The notes below the pieces were generated by a model. That model was not told where the DNA came from. It was given only the letters and a program-made list of their open reading frames with translations, and did not search any database. A stretch of DNA of 64,000 nt from Tropicibacter alexandrii (GTDB taxonomy: Bacteria > Pseudomonadota > Alphaproteobacteria > Rhodobacterales > Rhodobacteraceae), in the NCBI RefSeq assembly GCF_003667315.2, contig NZ_RCTZ02000004.1:186001-250000 (forward strand), written 5' to 3'. This document shows positions 51,185 through 59,505 of the stretch, piece after piece. Within the stretch, counting starts at the first letter, position 1. Each line of letters begins with the position of its first letter. Both the position numbers and the translations under genes were made by a program.

Positions 51185-51270
51185 CCCCTTGCACGACTCA
51201 GGCAACCGCTATAGGGCCACCCCGTCCGAAAGGGCCAAGTCCCCGCAACCTTGCTAAAACGGGTATACCC

Positions 51271-51921
51271 ATGACCAGCAAATACCTTCCCGGCATCCTT
51301 GCCATGGCCGCCATCGTCGTGGCCGCGAATATCGGCGTGCAGTTCCTGCTTTTCGACGGCCTCCTGACATGGGGCGCCTTCACCTATCCGCTGACCTTCC
51401 TCGTCACCGACCTGATGAACCGCGTCTACGGCGTGCAGGCCGCGCGCAAGGTCGTGCTGGCCGGTTTCGTCACCGGCGTCATCTGCTCGTTGATCGGCAG
51501 CCAGATCATGTTGCAGGGCGACGGCTATGAATACGCCGCCGTGCCGTTGCGGATCGCCGTGGCCTCCGGCCTCGCCTTCCTCGTCGCACAGCTGACCGAC
51601 ATCACCGTGTTCGACCGCCTGCGCGGTGGCGCGTGGTGGCGTGCGCCTCTGGTCTCGTCCGTCGTAGGCTCTGCGCTGGACACGGCGCTGTTCTTCACCA
51701 TCGCCTTTGCCGCGGTCATCACCGTGTTCGGGCCGGGTGCCGACAGCGCGATCAACTGGGCGTGGGAAAGCGTTCCGTTCATGAACTTTGGCCCGGCGCT
51801 GCCGCTTTGGGTCACGCTGGCCTTTGCCGACTGGCTGGTCAAGATGACGCTGGCGCTGATCGCTTTAATCCCGTTCCGGGTGATCGTTTCGAAGGCGGCG
51901 GTAACGGAAAATTTCGCATGA
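51271..51921 (+). CDS. yhhQ: Queuosine precursor transporter YhhQ
   Basis: A 216-residue inner-membrane protein of the YhhQ/VUT family with about six helices, probably importing a queuosine precursor such as preQ0. Signatures are ILAMAAIVVAANIGVQFLLF, GAFTYPLTFLVTDLMNRVYG, QLTDITVFDRLRGGAWW and the last helices ending in LALIALIPFRVIV. ATG at 51271 follows GGGTATACCC, a palindrome where the ribosome-binding site would be expected, so translation may be controlled. Its 3' end is next to the small element at 51923. Confidence 0.92.
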   Translation: MTSKYLPGILAMAAIVVAANIGVQFLLFDGLLTWGAFTYPLTFLVTDLMNRVYGVQAARKVVLAGFVTGVICSLIGSQIMLQGDGYEYAAVPLRIAVASGLAFLVAQLTDITVFDRLRGGAWWRAPLVSSVVGSALDTALFFTIAFAAVITVFGPGADSAINWAWESVPFMNFGPALPLWVTLAFADWLVKMTLALIALIPFRVIVSKAAVTENFA

Positions 51922-51922
51922 A

Positions 51923-52057
51923 ATGAAAAAAGACTTTGTGGATCACCGAGGTCGTGCCAACATGATCTTGCGTTTCAAACAGCTGAAAGGAGGTGATCCA
52001 GTGTCTATTGAGGTATTGGAGAAAGGTGTCGGAACAGTTCGAGGAACCACGACCTAG
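51923..52057 (+). CDS. 44-codon frame with an 18-codon internal start behind an extreme Shine-Dalgarno sequence
   Basis: From ATG 51923 the frame encodes a 44-residue peptide ending GVGTVRGTTT. In the same frame, GTG at 52001 opens an 18-residue peptide (MSIEVLEKGVGTVRGTTT). GGAGG lies seven bases before that GTG, and 51985-52001 is a 17-base perfect complement of the alphaproteobacterial 16S 3' end. Whether the peptide, the RNA or both matter is open. The ATG is one base after the yhhQ stop, so coupling to yhhQ is possible for the long form. I do not recognise the peptide. Confidence 0.4.
   Translation: MKKDFVDHRGRANMILRFKQLKGGDPVSIEVLEKGVGTVRGTTT
51939..52000 (+). promoter_or_regulatory. 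16S-tail mimic pairing with the anti-16S segment
   Basis: TGGATCACC (51939-51947) equals the 16S rRNA 3' tail, and GGTGATCCA (51992-52000) is its perfect inverse. The two can form a 9-bp stem around a 44-base loop that would hide the segment next to the GTG start. Further on, CCTCCT at 52110-52115 can pair with AGGAGG at 51988-51993. The RNA can therefore choose between pairing with itself or with the 30S subunit. Confidence 0.5.
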
Positions 52058-52123
52058 GGCAGCCCCTGGGAACGTTTGGTCCCGAATTGGCATCGCCTAA
52101 CTGGCCCTGCCTCCTACGCTTCG

Positions 52124-52153
52124 AAGGGTCGCCTTGAGCAGGGCGACCCTTTT
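52124..52153 (+). terminator. Rho-independent terminator of the small element
   Basis: A 10-bp stem (AAGGGTCGCC with GGCGACCCTT), an eight-base loop and the run TTTTCCTTTT. It lies 66 bases after the tiny frame's stop and 30 bases before arfB, so the element probably forms a discrete 3' end of the yhhQ transcript or of its own RNA. Confidence 0.88.
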
Positions 52154-52183
52154 CCTTTTCCGGGTTCCTGTTATGTCAAACCC

Positions 52184-52603
52184 ATGCGCATCAACGATCA
52201 GATCAGCATCGAGGATTGGGAACTGACGGAACAGTTCGTGCGATCCTCCGGCCCCGGCGGGCAGAACGTCAACAAGGTGTCGACGGCGGTCGAGCTGCGC
52301 TTCGAGGCGGAACGCTCGCCCAACCTGCCCGGCCCGGTCAAGGCGCGGCTGAAACGCCTTGCGGGGCGGCGCTGGACGAAAGAGGGCGCGCTGATCCTTC
52401 AGGTCGAGGAGACGCGGTCACAGGCCCGCAACCGCGAGATCGCCCGCCAAAGGCTGGCCGAGCTGATCCAGAAGGCCTGCGAGAAACCCAAACGCCGCAT
52501 CGCGACCAAGCCGACGCTCGGGTCGAAAAAGCGCCGCTTGAAGGCCAAGAAGGTCCGCGGCGAGGTCAAGGCGATGCGCGGCAAGGTCGATCCCGATACG
52601 TGA
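52184..52603 (+). CDS. arfB: Alternative ribosome-rescue factor ArfB (peptidyl-tRNA hydrolase)
   Basis: A 139-residue release-factor homologue that frees stalled ribosomes. The catalytic GGQ is at 25-27 in SSGPGGQNVNKVST, and the basic C-terminal tail (GSKKRRLKAKKVRGEVKAMR) that inserts in the empty mRNA channel is present. It starts at 52184 without a clear ribosome-binding site. It follows a terminator by 30 bases, so it needs its own promoter there or relies on read-through. Confidence 0.94.
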   Translation: MRINDQISIEDWELTEQFVRSSGPGGQNVNKVSTAVELRFEAERSPNLPGPVKARLKRLAGRRWTKEGALILQVEETRSQARNREIARQRLAELIQKACEKPKRRIATKPTLGSKKRRLKAKKVRGEVKAMRGKVDPDT

Positions 52604-52666
52604 CGCGCTTGTTCCGGGGCGCTGCCGGCCCTAGAACCCGGGAAAACGCGCACAGGGACGACCACC

Positions 52667-53593
52667 ATGACCGACACCAAAGCCACGCTTGCCGCGATCA
52701 AGGCCCGCACCAAGCTGCCCGCGATCTGCGCGCCGATGTTCCTTGTCACCGGGCCGGAGATGGTGATCGCGGCCTGCAAGTCTGGCGTGATCGGCAGCTT
52801 CCCGGCGACCAACGCAAGGACGGAGGACCAGCTGCGCGACTGGATCGCCCAGATCGATGCGGCGGTGGGCCCGGCGGACGCGCCCTGGGCGATGAACATG
52901 ATCACCCATACCAGCTATGGTCGCTTCGACGCGGAACTGGCGCTGGTCGCGGAATTTCAACCCGGCATGGTCATCACCGCGCTGGGCGGCCCGCATCGGG
53001 TGACGGATGTGGTGCATGGCTATGGCGGCTTGGTCTTCGCCGATGTGAACTCGCCCCGGTTCGCCCGCAAGGCGCTGGACAAGGGCGCGGACGGGCTGGT
53101 GCTGGTCTGCTCCGGCGCGGGCGGGCATACGGGCGACTACGCGATGATGCCCTTCATCGACGAGGTGCGCAGCTTCTTTGACGGGCCGCTGATCGTCGGC
53201 GGCGGCATCGGCACCGGGCGCGCGATCAAGGCGGTGGAAACCTTGGGCGCGGATTTCGCCTATCTCGGCACGCGCTTCCTTGCGACCGAGGAAAGCCTGA
53301 TCAACGACGCCTATCGCCAGATGGTCTGGGACAGCGGGATGGAGGATCTGATCGCCTCGCGCGCGATCACCGGGGCGCTGGGCAACTGGATGCGCGCCAG
53401 TGTCGAGGCGGCGGGGCTGACGCCCGAGGATATGGCCGCCACGGCCAAGATCGACTTCTCGCAGGACATGCACAATTCGGCCAAGGCGTGGAAATCGGTC
53501 TGGAGCGCGGGGCAGGGTGTCGGCACCGTCACGGGGCGCGAGACGGTGGCCGAGGTGGTGGCAAAGCTGGCGGCGGAGTACGACGCGGCCTAG
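52667..53593 (+). CDS. Nitronate monooxygenase (2-nitropropane dioxygenase family)
   Basis: A 308-residue FMN-dependent TIM-barrel enzyme that oxidises nitronates such as propionate-3-nitronate. The barrel opens with LPAICAPMFLVTGPEMVIAA. The flavin and catalytic region is VCSGAGGHTG, with the conserved His, and the phosphate-binding loop is GGGIGTGRAI. NMO-type proteins detoxify nitro compounds. ATG at 52667 lies 63 bp after arfB. Its end overlaps the convergent permease gene by 4 bp. Confidence 0.9.
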   Translation: MTDTKATLAAIKARTKLPAICAPMFLVTGPEMVIAACKSGVIGSFPATNARTEDQLRDWIAQIDAAVGPADAPWAMNMITHTSYGRFDAELALVAEFQPGMVITALGGPHRVTDVVHGYGGLVFADVNSPRFARKALDKGADGLVLVCSGAGGHTGDYAMMPFIDEVRSFFDGPLIVGGGIGTGRAIKAVETLGADFAYLGTRFLATEESLINDAYRQMVWDSGMEDLIASRAITGALGNWMRASVEAAGLTPEDMAATAKIDFSQDMHNSAKAWKSVWSAGQGVGTVTGRETVAEVVAKLAAEYDAA

Positions 53594-54357
53594 ACCTGTC
53601 TGTCGGCCCATCCGGCAAAGGTCCGTTCCAGCCAGACGACGATGTAATACAGCACGATCCCGAGAAAGGCCAAGGCGATCAGCACCGCGAACATCAGCGG
53701 GTAGTCGGAGTTCGTCTTGCCTGAATCGAACAGCGCCCCAAGGCCGCGCCCATGGGGGCTGACGATCTCCATCAGGTTGGTGCCGATGAAGGCGAGCGTG
53801 ACGGCGACCTTCAGCGCGCCGAAGAATTCCGGCAGGGTCTTGGGCAGGGCGATCTTGCGAAAGATCGTCATGTTCGACGCGCCAAGCGCGCGCAGGATGT
53901 CGCGGTATTCCGGCTCCAGCGTCGACAGGCCGATGGAGACGGACACGGCGATCGGAAAGAACGAGATCATGAAGGCAATCAGCACGGTGTTGAAATCGTG
54001 CTGCCCGACGAAGAGCAGCGCGACGATGGGCACCACGGTCGCCTTTGGAATGGCGTTGAAGCCCACCAGCAGCGGGTAAAGCGCGTCGCGCATGATGCGC
54101 GAAAAGCCCATGACCATGCCGATCAACACGCCGACGATCACCGCAAGGATCAGCCCGACGACGGTCCGCCACAGGGTTTGCCAGCCCATGACGATGAACA
54201 GTTCCCAGTATTTCGCGTAGGCGGGCGGCAGGTCCGAGGGCGAGGCCATGACGTAGTTGGGCCAGTTGTTCGCCCAGACGAGCAACTCCCACAGGCAGAG
54301 GAAGACAAGGACGGCGATGATCGGCGCAAGGAACGCGCGGCTGGTCAGGGCATTCAT
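53590..54357 (-). CDS. ABC importer permease, NitT/TauT (SsuC-like) type
   Basis: A 255-residue permease with five to six helices and the EAA loop ILRALGASNMTIFRKIALP, which binds the ATPase. The family carries nitrate, sulfonates, taurine or thiamine precursors. Together with the ATPase at 54354 and the NMT1-like binding protein at 55197, it forms one importer. ATG overlaps the ATPase gene's stop by 4 bp. It ends the minus-strand series that begins beyond the right edge. Confidence 0.92.
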   Translation of the reverse strand: MNALTSRAFLAPIIAVLVFLCLWELLVWANNWPNYVMASPSDLPPAYAKYWELFIVMGWQTLWRTVVGLILAVIVGVLIGMVMGFSRIMRDALYPLLVGFNAIPKATVVPIVALLFVGQHDFNTVLIAFMISFFPIAVSVSIGLSTLEPEYRDILRALGASNMTIFRKIALPKTLPEFFGALKVAVTLAFIGTNLMEIVSPHGRGLGALFDSGKTNSDYPLMFAVLIALAFLGIVLYYIVVWLERTFAGWADRQV

Positions 54358-55145
54358 GCGGCGTCTCCTTCGCTGGCGCGGCCTTGGGCCACGGCGATCT
54401 GGTGGCGCAGGGTGGCCAGTTGGTCGGCGGATTTGGCGGTGTAGAGGTGGTCGAGGTCGCGCGGGCCCTCGGCCTGCACATCCAGCACGTATTGCGTGGT
54501 GGCGGGGCGGCCCGACAGGACGACGACCTGATCGGCGAGGAAGATCGACTCGCGCAGGTCATGGGTGATGAGGACGCCGGTGAAGGGCTCCTTTTCCTTG
54601 ACCTTGTGCATGGTCTGCCAGAGGTCCTCGCGCGTGAAGGCGTCCAGCGCGCCGAAGGGCTCGTCGAGGATCAGCACCTCGGGCTGGTGGATCAGGGCGC
54701 GGCACAGCGAGGCACGCTGGCGCATGCCGCCGGACAGTTCCGACGGGCGCTTATCCTCGAACCCCGACAGGCCGACCAGCGACAGCAGGTGGCGGGCGCG
54801 GTCCTGTTGCTCGGCGCGGGTGAGTTTCGTCTGGACGATCTCCAGCGGCAAAAGGACGTTTTGCAGGATCGTCCGCCATTCCAGCAGGACGGGGTTTTGA
54901 AAGGCCATGCCCACGGTCGCGCGCGGCCCGGTGACCGGCTTGCCATGCAGCATGACGGTGCCGGTGTCGGGCTTCATCAGGCCCGCGATCAGCCGGGTCA
55001 GGGTGGATTTGCCACAGCCCGACGGCCCGACCACGGCTGTGAAGCCGCCCTCGGGCACGGAAATGTTCAGGTCATTCAACACCGGCAGCGGGCCGCTTGC
55101 GGTCTTGTAGGCGTGGGTGACGCCTTTGATCTCTATCAGGGCCAT
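54354..55145 (-). CDS. ABC importer ATPase, SsuB/TauB-like
   Basis: A 263-residue ATPase: Walker A GPSGCGKSTLTRLIAG, Q-loop in MAFQNPVLLEW, signature LSGGMRQRASLCRAL, Walker B LILDEPFGALD and the switch His in LITHDLRESIFLAD. It energises the permease that follows it, overlapping by 4 bp. Compared with SsuB the C-terminus is slightly longer. Its start at 55145 lies 52 bp after the binding-protein gene, with a stem-loop between. Confidence 0.94.
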   Translation of the reverse strand: MALIEIKGVTHAYKTASGPLPVLNDLNISVPEGGFTAVVGPSGCGKSTLTRLIAGLMKPDTGTVMLHGKPVTGPRATVGMAFQNPVLLEWRTILQNVLLPLEIVQTKLTRAEQQDRARHLLSLVGLSGFEDKRPSELSGGMRQRASLCRALIHQPEVLILDEPFGALDAFTREDLWQTMHKVKEKEPFTGVLITHDLRESIFLADQVVVLSGRPATTQYVLDVQAEGPRDLDHLYTAKSADQLATLRHQIAVAQGRASEGDAA

Positions 55146-55166
55146 GGGGGCTTTCCGGGCAAGGGG

Positions 55167-55190
55167 CGGCGGGCCGTTTCCAGCCCGCCG
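55167..55190 (-). repeat. Intercistronic stem-loop after the NMT1-like gene
   Basis: An 8-bp perfect stem (CGGCGGGC with GCCCGCCG) and an eight-base loop lie 7 bases after the binding-protein stop and before the ATPase gene. Such hairpins commonly raise the stability of the binding-protein message over that of the other components. Confidence 0.55.
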
Positions 55191-55196
55191 AACAGG

Positions 55197-56198
55197 TCAC
55201 TTCAGCGCAAAACCGCCCTCGGGCAGGTAGGCGTCGGTGAAATACAGCGCCGCGTCTGGCGCGTTGGTGAACTCATAGGTCAGGGCGATCTGCTCCAGCG
55301 CGGTGTCCATCCGCGCCGCGTCGATCCCGCCAAAGCCGTTCGCGGTGGTCCAGTCGGTCACCACATTGGCGTCGATTGCCAGTTCCAGACGGCGCTTTTC
55401 CAGATCGGCATCCGCTGCCGGGTTGCGCTCGATCAGCGAGGCAATTGCCGCATCGGGATCGGCAATCGCGTCTTTCCAGCCAGCGGCCACGGCGGCAAGG
55501 AAGCCCTTGACCAGCTCAGGGTTCTCCTCGGCAAAGGTGGTGTTCACGATCACCGCGTTGCCGTACAGCGCCAGACCGTGATCGGCCATCAGGATGGTCG
55601 AGATGTCATCCTCTGGCACGCCCAGACGGACGAGGTTCAGGTAGGACGAAAACGAAAAGCCGGTGATCGCGGCGACCGCACCTTCGGCCAGCATCGGTTC
55701 GCGCGTGGGGAAGCCCACGGGCTCGACGGTGATCTTGTCCACGTCCAGCGCGTTTTCCGAGGCAAAGATCGGGAACTGCGCCCATGCGCCATCGGGGGGC
55801 GGGGCACCCAGCACCTTGCCTTCGAGGTCCTTGGGCGCTTCGACGCCCAGCGACTTGCGGCCAACGATGGCGAAGGGCGGCTTGTCATAGACCATCATCA
55901 CCGCGGTGACGGGCGCGCCGGGGTTCTGGTCGAGAAACTTGATCAGGCTGTTGATGTCGGCAAAGCCCACGGGGAAGGCACCGGTCGCGACCTTGGGGAT
56001 CGCGTCGAGCGAGCCCTGCCCGGCGGAGATTTCCACCGACAGGCCGGCATCGGCGAAATGGCCCTTGTCGATGGCTGTGAAATAGGGGGCGGCGGGGCCT
56101 TCGAATTTCCAGTCGAGGGCAAAGGGCATCTCGGTTTGCGCGGCGACGCTGGTCGCCAGCACGATCCCGGCAAGGCCGGTCATGGCACGGTGCAGCAT
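55197..56198 (-). CDS. ABC importer substrate-binding protein, NMT1/THI5-like
   Basis: A 333-residue periplasmic protein. The signal peptide (MLHRAMTGLAGIVLATSVAA) is cleaved near AAQ. The mature start MPFALDWKFEGPAAPYFTAI, followed by GHFADAGLSVEISAGQGS, is the NMT1/THI5-like opening found in thiamine-pyrimidine and related binding proteins. DLEGKVLGAPPPDGAWAQFP and the MADHGLALYGNAVIVNTTF region fit the family. The ligand is not clear. ATG at 56198 has AGGAGAGA upstream. It is separated from the dehydrogenase genes by a stem-loop and 153 bp, suggesting its own promoter. Confidence 0.9.
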   Translation of the reverse strand: MLHRAMTGLAGIVLATSVAAQTEMPFALDWKFEGPAAPYFTAIDKGHFADAGLSVEISAGQGSLDAIPKVATGAFPVGFADINSLIKFLDQNPGAPVTAVMMVYDKPPFAIVGRKSLGVEAPKDLEGKVLGAPPPDGAWAQFPIFASENALDVDKITVEPVGFPTREPMLAEGAVAAITGFSFSSYLNLVRLGVPEDDISTILMADHGLALYGNAVIVNTTFAEENPELVKGFLAAVAAGWKDAIADPDAAIASLIERNPAADADLEKRRLELAIDANVVTDWTTANGFGGIDAARMDTALEQIALTYEFTNAPDAALYFTDAYLPEGGFALK

Positions 56199-56311
56199 GG
56201 GGTCTCTCCTATTGTCCCGAAAGGGGATGCACCGGATATGACGGGTGTGCTGCGGAATTGGGCAGAGGGCGGACGGGCACTGTCTGTCGGATTCGACGAT
56301 AAATGCCGGAT

Positions 56312-56342
56312 TTTCAGGCGCCTCGGGCGCAGACGCCTGAAA
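56312..56342 (-). terminator. Stem-loop after the third Gfo/Idh/MocA gene
   Basis: A perfect 9-bp stem (TTTCAGGCG with CGCCTGAAA) and a 13-base loop begin 9 bases after the stop at 56352. There is no T-run after it on the minus strand. It probably marks the end of the sugar operon before the NMT1-type importer. Confidence 0.5.
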
Positions 56343-56351
56343 CTTGGGCAA

Positions 56352-57410
56352 TCAGGGAATCCAGCTGTCATATAGTGGATGGCTGGCATCCAGCGGCAGG
56401 TCGACGGACAGGCCGGTGCGGCCCGAATGGTAGCAGGCGGTGACGAATTCGAGACTGCGCCGCCCGTCTTCCTGCGTGACCTCGCGCCCCGGCTTGCCGT
56501 CCAGCGCATCGGCCAGCGCGGTGAACATGCCCTCATAGCCGGAGCGGGCATTGGTGACGGTGCCCAGCACCGCGTCGATCTGCGTCTGATCGGTCGGGGC
56601 GCGGGCGGTAAACGTCCAGCCCTTTTCGGCCAGCGCGTAAGGCGCGTGGTCGGATTCGACGGTGAAGCCCTCGAACATCAGGCGCAGGCGGCTGATATTC
56701 CCGGCGCAGCCCAACGTCACCGATGATGTCAGCACCGCACCCGACTCCATGCGGATCGACAGGGCGGCGCAATCCTCGACCTCGATCTGGTTCACGCGGG
56801 TGGCGGTTTCGGCATAGACGCGGGCGACCGGGCCGATCAGCCATGTGAACAGGTCGTGGATGTGGATGGCGTGCCCCAGCAGCGCGCCGCCCTGTTCGCC
56901 CGCCCATGTGCCGCGCCAATCCACGGCGTAATAGGCGGCGTCGCGGTCCCAATGCGTCTCCAGCGACCCGGCATAGCAGCGCCCCGCCAGCCCGGCATCG
57001 ATCAGCGCGTGCAGTTGCGCGGTGCCCAGCCCATAGCGGTATTGGAACACAGGCGACAGGGTGCGCCCAGTCTCGGCCTGCTTCGCCGCCAGCGCGTCGG
57101 CCTGTTTCAGCGAGGTCACGAGGGGCTTTTCGCAGATCACATCCTTGCCCGCGTCGAGCGCATCCATGCAGGCCTGAAAGTGGAGATGGGGCGGCAGGCA
57201 GATATCGACGATGTCGACCTCCGGGTCGGCCAGAACCGCGGCAAAGTCCGACGTGACGCCGACACCGTCATACTTGGCCGCGACGCCTTGGGCGCGGTCC
57301 GTGTTCAGATCGCAGATGGATTTCACGCGGAAGCGGTCGGGCAGGGCGGCAAAGCCGGCCATGTGCTGTTCGCCAATCCCGGCGCCGACGATGACAACGG
57401 TTCTGGTCAT
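56352..57410 (-). CDS. Gfo/Idh/MocA-family oxidoreductase
   Basis: A 352-residue NAD(P)-dependent dehydrogenase for sugars or polyols. The N-terminal Rossmann fold starts TVVIVGAGIGEQHMAGFAAL (GxGxxx). The catalytic Lys is in DVICEKPLVTS. The C-terminal alpha/beta domain includes HAIHIHDLFTWLIGP, with the substrate-binding His residues. It overlaps the dehydrogenase upstream by 4 bp and is the last of three in a row. The substrate cannot be told. Confidence 0.9.
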   Translation of the reverse strand: MTRTVVIVGAGIGEQHMAGFAALPDRFRVKSICDLNTDRAQGVAAKYDGVGVTSDFAAVLADPEVDIVDICLPPHLHFQACMDALDAGKDVICEKPLVTSLKQADALAAKQAETGRTLSPVFQYRYGLGTAQLHALIDAGLAGRCYAGSLETHWDRDAAYYAVDWRGTWAGEQGGALLGHAIHIHDLFTWLIGPVARVYAETATRVNQIEVEDCAALSIRMESGAVLTSSVTLGCAGNISRLRLMFEGFTVESDHAPYALAEKGWTFTARAPTDQTQIDAVLGTVTNARSGYEGMFTALADALDGKPGREVTQEDGRRSLEFVTACYHSGRTGLSVDLPLDASHPLYDSWIP

Positions 57411-58411
57411 TGGGCTTCGGCCTTCATCTGGGCGGTGATCGCCACTTCCATCGTGCGGAAGGTATGGGCTTGGCTACAGGCGGTTTCGGTGCGGTCCTGC
57501 ACATCGGCCACGAGGCGCGGGAAATAGGGCAGATCGGCATCGGAACAGTCGATATGACGGTTTTCGCTGCCGTTCACGAGATATAGGTTATCGGTGCGGT
57601 GGGGCTGGCCAATGTCGGTGTATTTGCGGCATTCGATGGTGCCCTCGGTCCCCAACAGGAACAGCCGCCCGTCGCCCCAAGTGGGCAAGCCGTCGGGGGT
57701 GAACCAGTCGAGCCGCAGGTAGCCGTGGCCCTTGTCGCCGACCAAGGTCATCTCGCCAAAGTCCTGAAAGCCGGGATGGTCGGGCATGGTGGTGTTTTCC
57801 ACCAGCGCGTGGCCCACGGTGACAACGGTCGAGCCGGTGAAATGCAGGAACTGGTCGACCTGATGGCTGCCGATATCGCACAGGATGCCGCCATAGCGTT
57901 CGCGCTGGAAATACCAGTCGGGGCGGGTTTTGAGGTTCTGCTTGTGCGGCGCGAGCGTGACGACCTGAATGACGCGGCCAATCGCGCCTTGGTCCACCAG
58001 TTCGGTGGCGCGGGTGGTGGCGCGCACCTCGAACCGTTCAGAGAAGTTGACCGACCAGATGCGCCCGGTGCGGGCCTGACACTCCTTGATGGCGTCGAGT
58101 TGCTCCAGCGTGGTGCAGCCGGGCTTGTCGACCATCACATCCTTGCCCGCCTCCATCGCCTCGATCGCCAAGGCGGCGCGGTCGGCGGGCACGGCAGAGA
58201 TCAGGACCATCGTGACATCGGGGTCGTCCAGAATGGCGCGCCGGTCGGCGACTTTTTCCAGATGGGGAAAGACTTCGTTGAACTTGTTCTCGGTGACGGC
58301 GGGGCCGTCCGTCCAGTAGTGGGTGCAGGTGCAGCCTTGGGCCGTCATGTTGGACAGCATGCCAAAGATATGTCCGTGGTCGATGCCAAGAACGCCAAGT
58401 TTGAAGGGCAT
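57407..58411 (-). CDS. Gfo/Idh/MocA-family oxidoreductase with an unusual nucleotide loop
   Basis: A 334-residue dehydrogenase. The start MPFKLGVLGIDHGHIFGMLS has GIDHGHIFG instead of the usual GxGxxG loop, with Asp and two His residues near the dinucleotide. The catalytic Lys is in DVMVDKPGCTT, and the C-terminal domain has CDIGSHQVDQFLHFTG. ATG at 58411 lies 24 bases from a hairpin; AAAGAGG precedes it. The changed loop may mean a different cofactor or tight binding. Confidence 0.85.
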   Translation of the reverse strand: MPFKLGVLGIDHGHIFGMLSNMTAQGCTCTHYWTDGPAVTENKFNEVFPHLEKVADRRAILDDPDVTMVLISAVPADRAALAIEAMEAGKDVMVDKPGCTTLEQLDAIKECQARTGRIWSVNFSERFEVRATTRATELVDQGAIGRVIQVVTLAPHKQNLKTRPDWYFQRERYGGILCDIGSHQVDQFLHFTGSTVVTVGHALVENTTMPDHPGFQDFGEMTLVGDKGHGYLRLDWFTPDGLPTWGDGRLFLLGTEGTIECRKYTDIGQPHRTDNLYLVNGSENRHIDCSDADLPYFPRLVADVQDRTETACSQAHTFRTMEVAITAQMKAEAQ

Positions 58412-58434
58412 GAGGGGGCCTCTTTGTGGGTCGC

Positions 58435-58500
58435 GTCCCGGGCGAAGACCCGGGACCTCTGGGTCGATCAAGGTGGAGGCCCCGGGTATTCGCCCGGGGC
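58435..58500 (-). repeat. Two tandem CCCGGG hairpins between dehydrogenase genes
   Basis: Two separate perfect 8-bp stems lie within 66 bp: GTCCCGGG...CCCGGGAC (58435-58456) and GCCCCGGG...CCCGGGGC (58479-58500). Both have six-base loops. They fill the gap between genes in the same operon, and both share the CCCGGG core. They look like a REP-type intergenic unit or an attenuator, and may lower expression of the two downstream dehydrogenases. Confidence 0.6.
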
Positions 58501-58507
58501 GCGTGGG

Positions 58508-59505
58508 TTATAGCTGTGTCGTGCGGCCTGTCCGGGCCGATGTTTCAAGCGCGTCGATCAGGGCATGGACCTGCAACGCCGTGCGGCCGGGGACCAGCGG
58601 GGGGCGGGTGTCGCGGATGGCCTCTGCGAAGTCCTCGATGACGGCACGGTGCCAGTCGGAGGTAAACGCCATCGGATCGGCGCCCGCGCCGGATGTGGCG
58701 GCGGCGCCCAGCGTCTCGGTCCGGCCATCCTGCCAGTGCAGGTGCAACTCGCCGGCTTCCAGATGGGCCGAACCTTGCGCGAAATGCAGGGTGATCGTCT
58801 CGCCCCGCCCCGGAAAGCTGGCGGTGGAGGCAAAGACCTGCCCCACCGCGCCATTCGCAAAGCGCAAGCCCGCGCAGACGAAATCCTCTGCCTCCATGTC
58901 GTGAAAGCCGGTGGTGGCGGCCATGGCCGTGACGTCGCGCACCGGGCCGGTCAGCGACAGCATCAGGTCGAGCGTGTGGATCGCCTGCGAAATCAGCACG
59001 CCGCCGCCGTCGCGGGTATAGGTGCCGCGCCCCGGCTCGTCATAATAGGCCTGCGGGCGCCACCACGGCACGTTGACCTCGGCGGCGCGCAGCGGGCCAA
59101 GCTCGGCCATGACGCGGCGCAGGTCGGCCACGACGCGCCGGGCGCGGTGTTGCAGGACGATCCCCAAGGGCACGCCGCGCGCCTCGCACATCTCGACCAG
59201 CGCAGTGGCCTGGGCCAGGGTCCGTTCCACCGGCTTTTCCATCAGGATGGATTTCCCGGCGGCGCTGAGCGTGTCGACGATCTCGGTGCGGGCATTTGGG
59301 GGCGTGGTCAGGATGACAAAATCAACGTCCGACTGCGCGATCTCGTCAACACTGGCCGCTTGCGCACCCAGATCGGGCCACGCGGCGCGGAACGCCTCGC
59401 AACTGGCGTCGGACCGCGCATGGATCAGCGACAGGTAGATGTCGCTGTTCATCAGCGCGTCGCCATAGGTCTTCGACACCATGCCAAGGCCGATCAGGGC
59501 GCATT

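Noticed and set aside
51185-51270. Known preQ1 riboswitch upstream of yhhQ
   Set aside because: I could not fit the sequence to the preQ1-I or preQ1-II consensus by eye; kept only as a possible unlisted leader.
51985-52001. Fragment of a 16S rRNA gene
   Set aside because: The identity to the antisense of 16S stops after 17 bases on both sides; it is an anti-16S segment inside another element, not an rRNA remnant.
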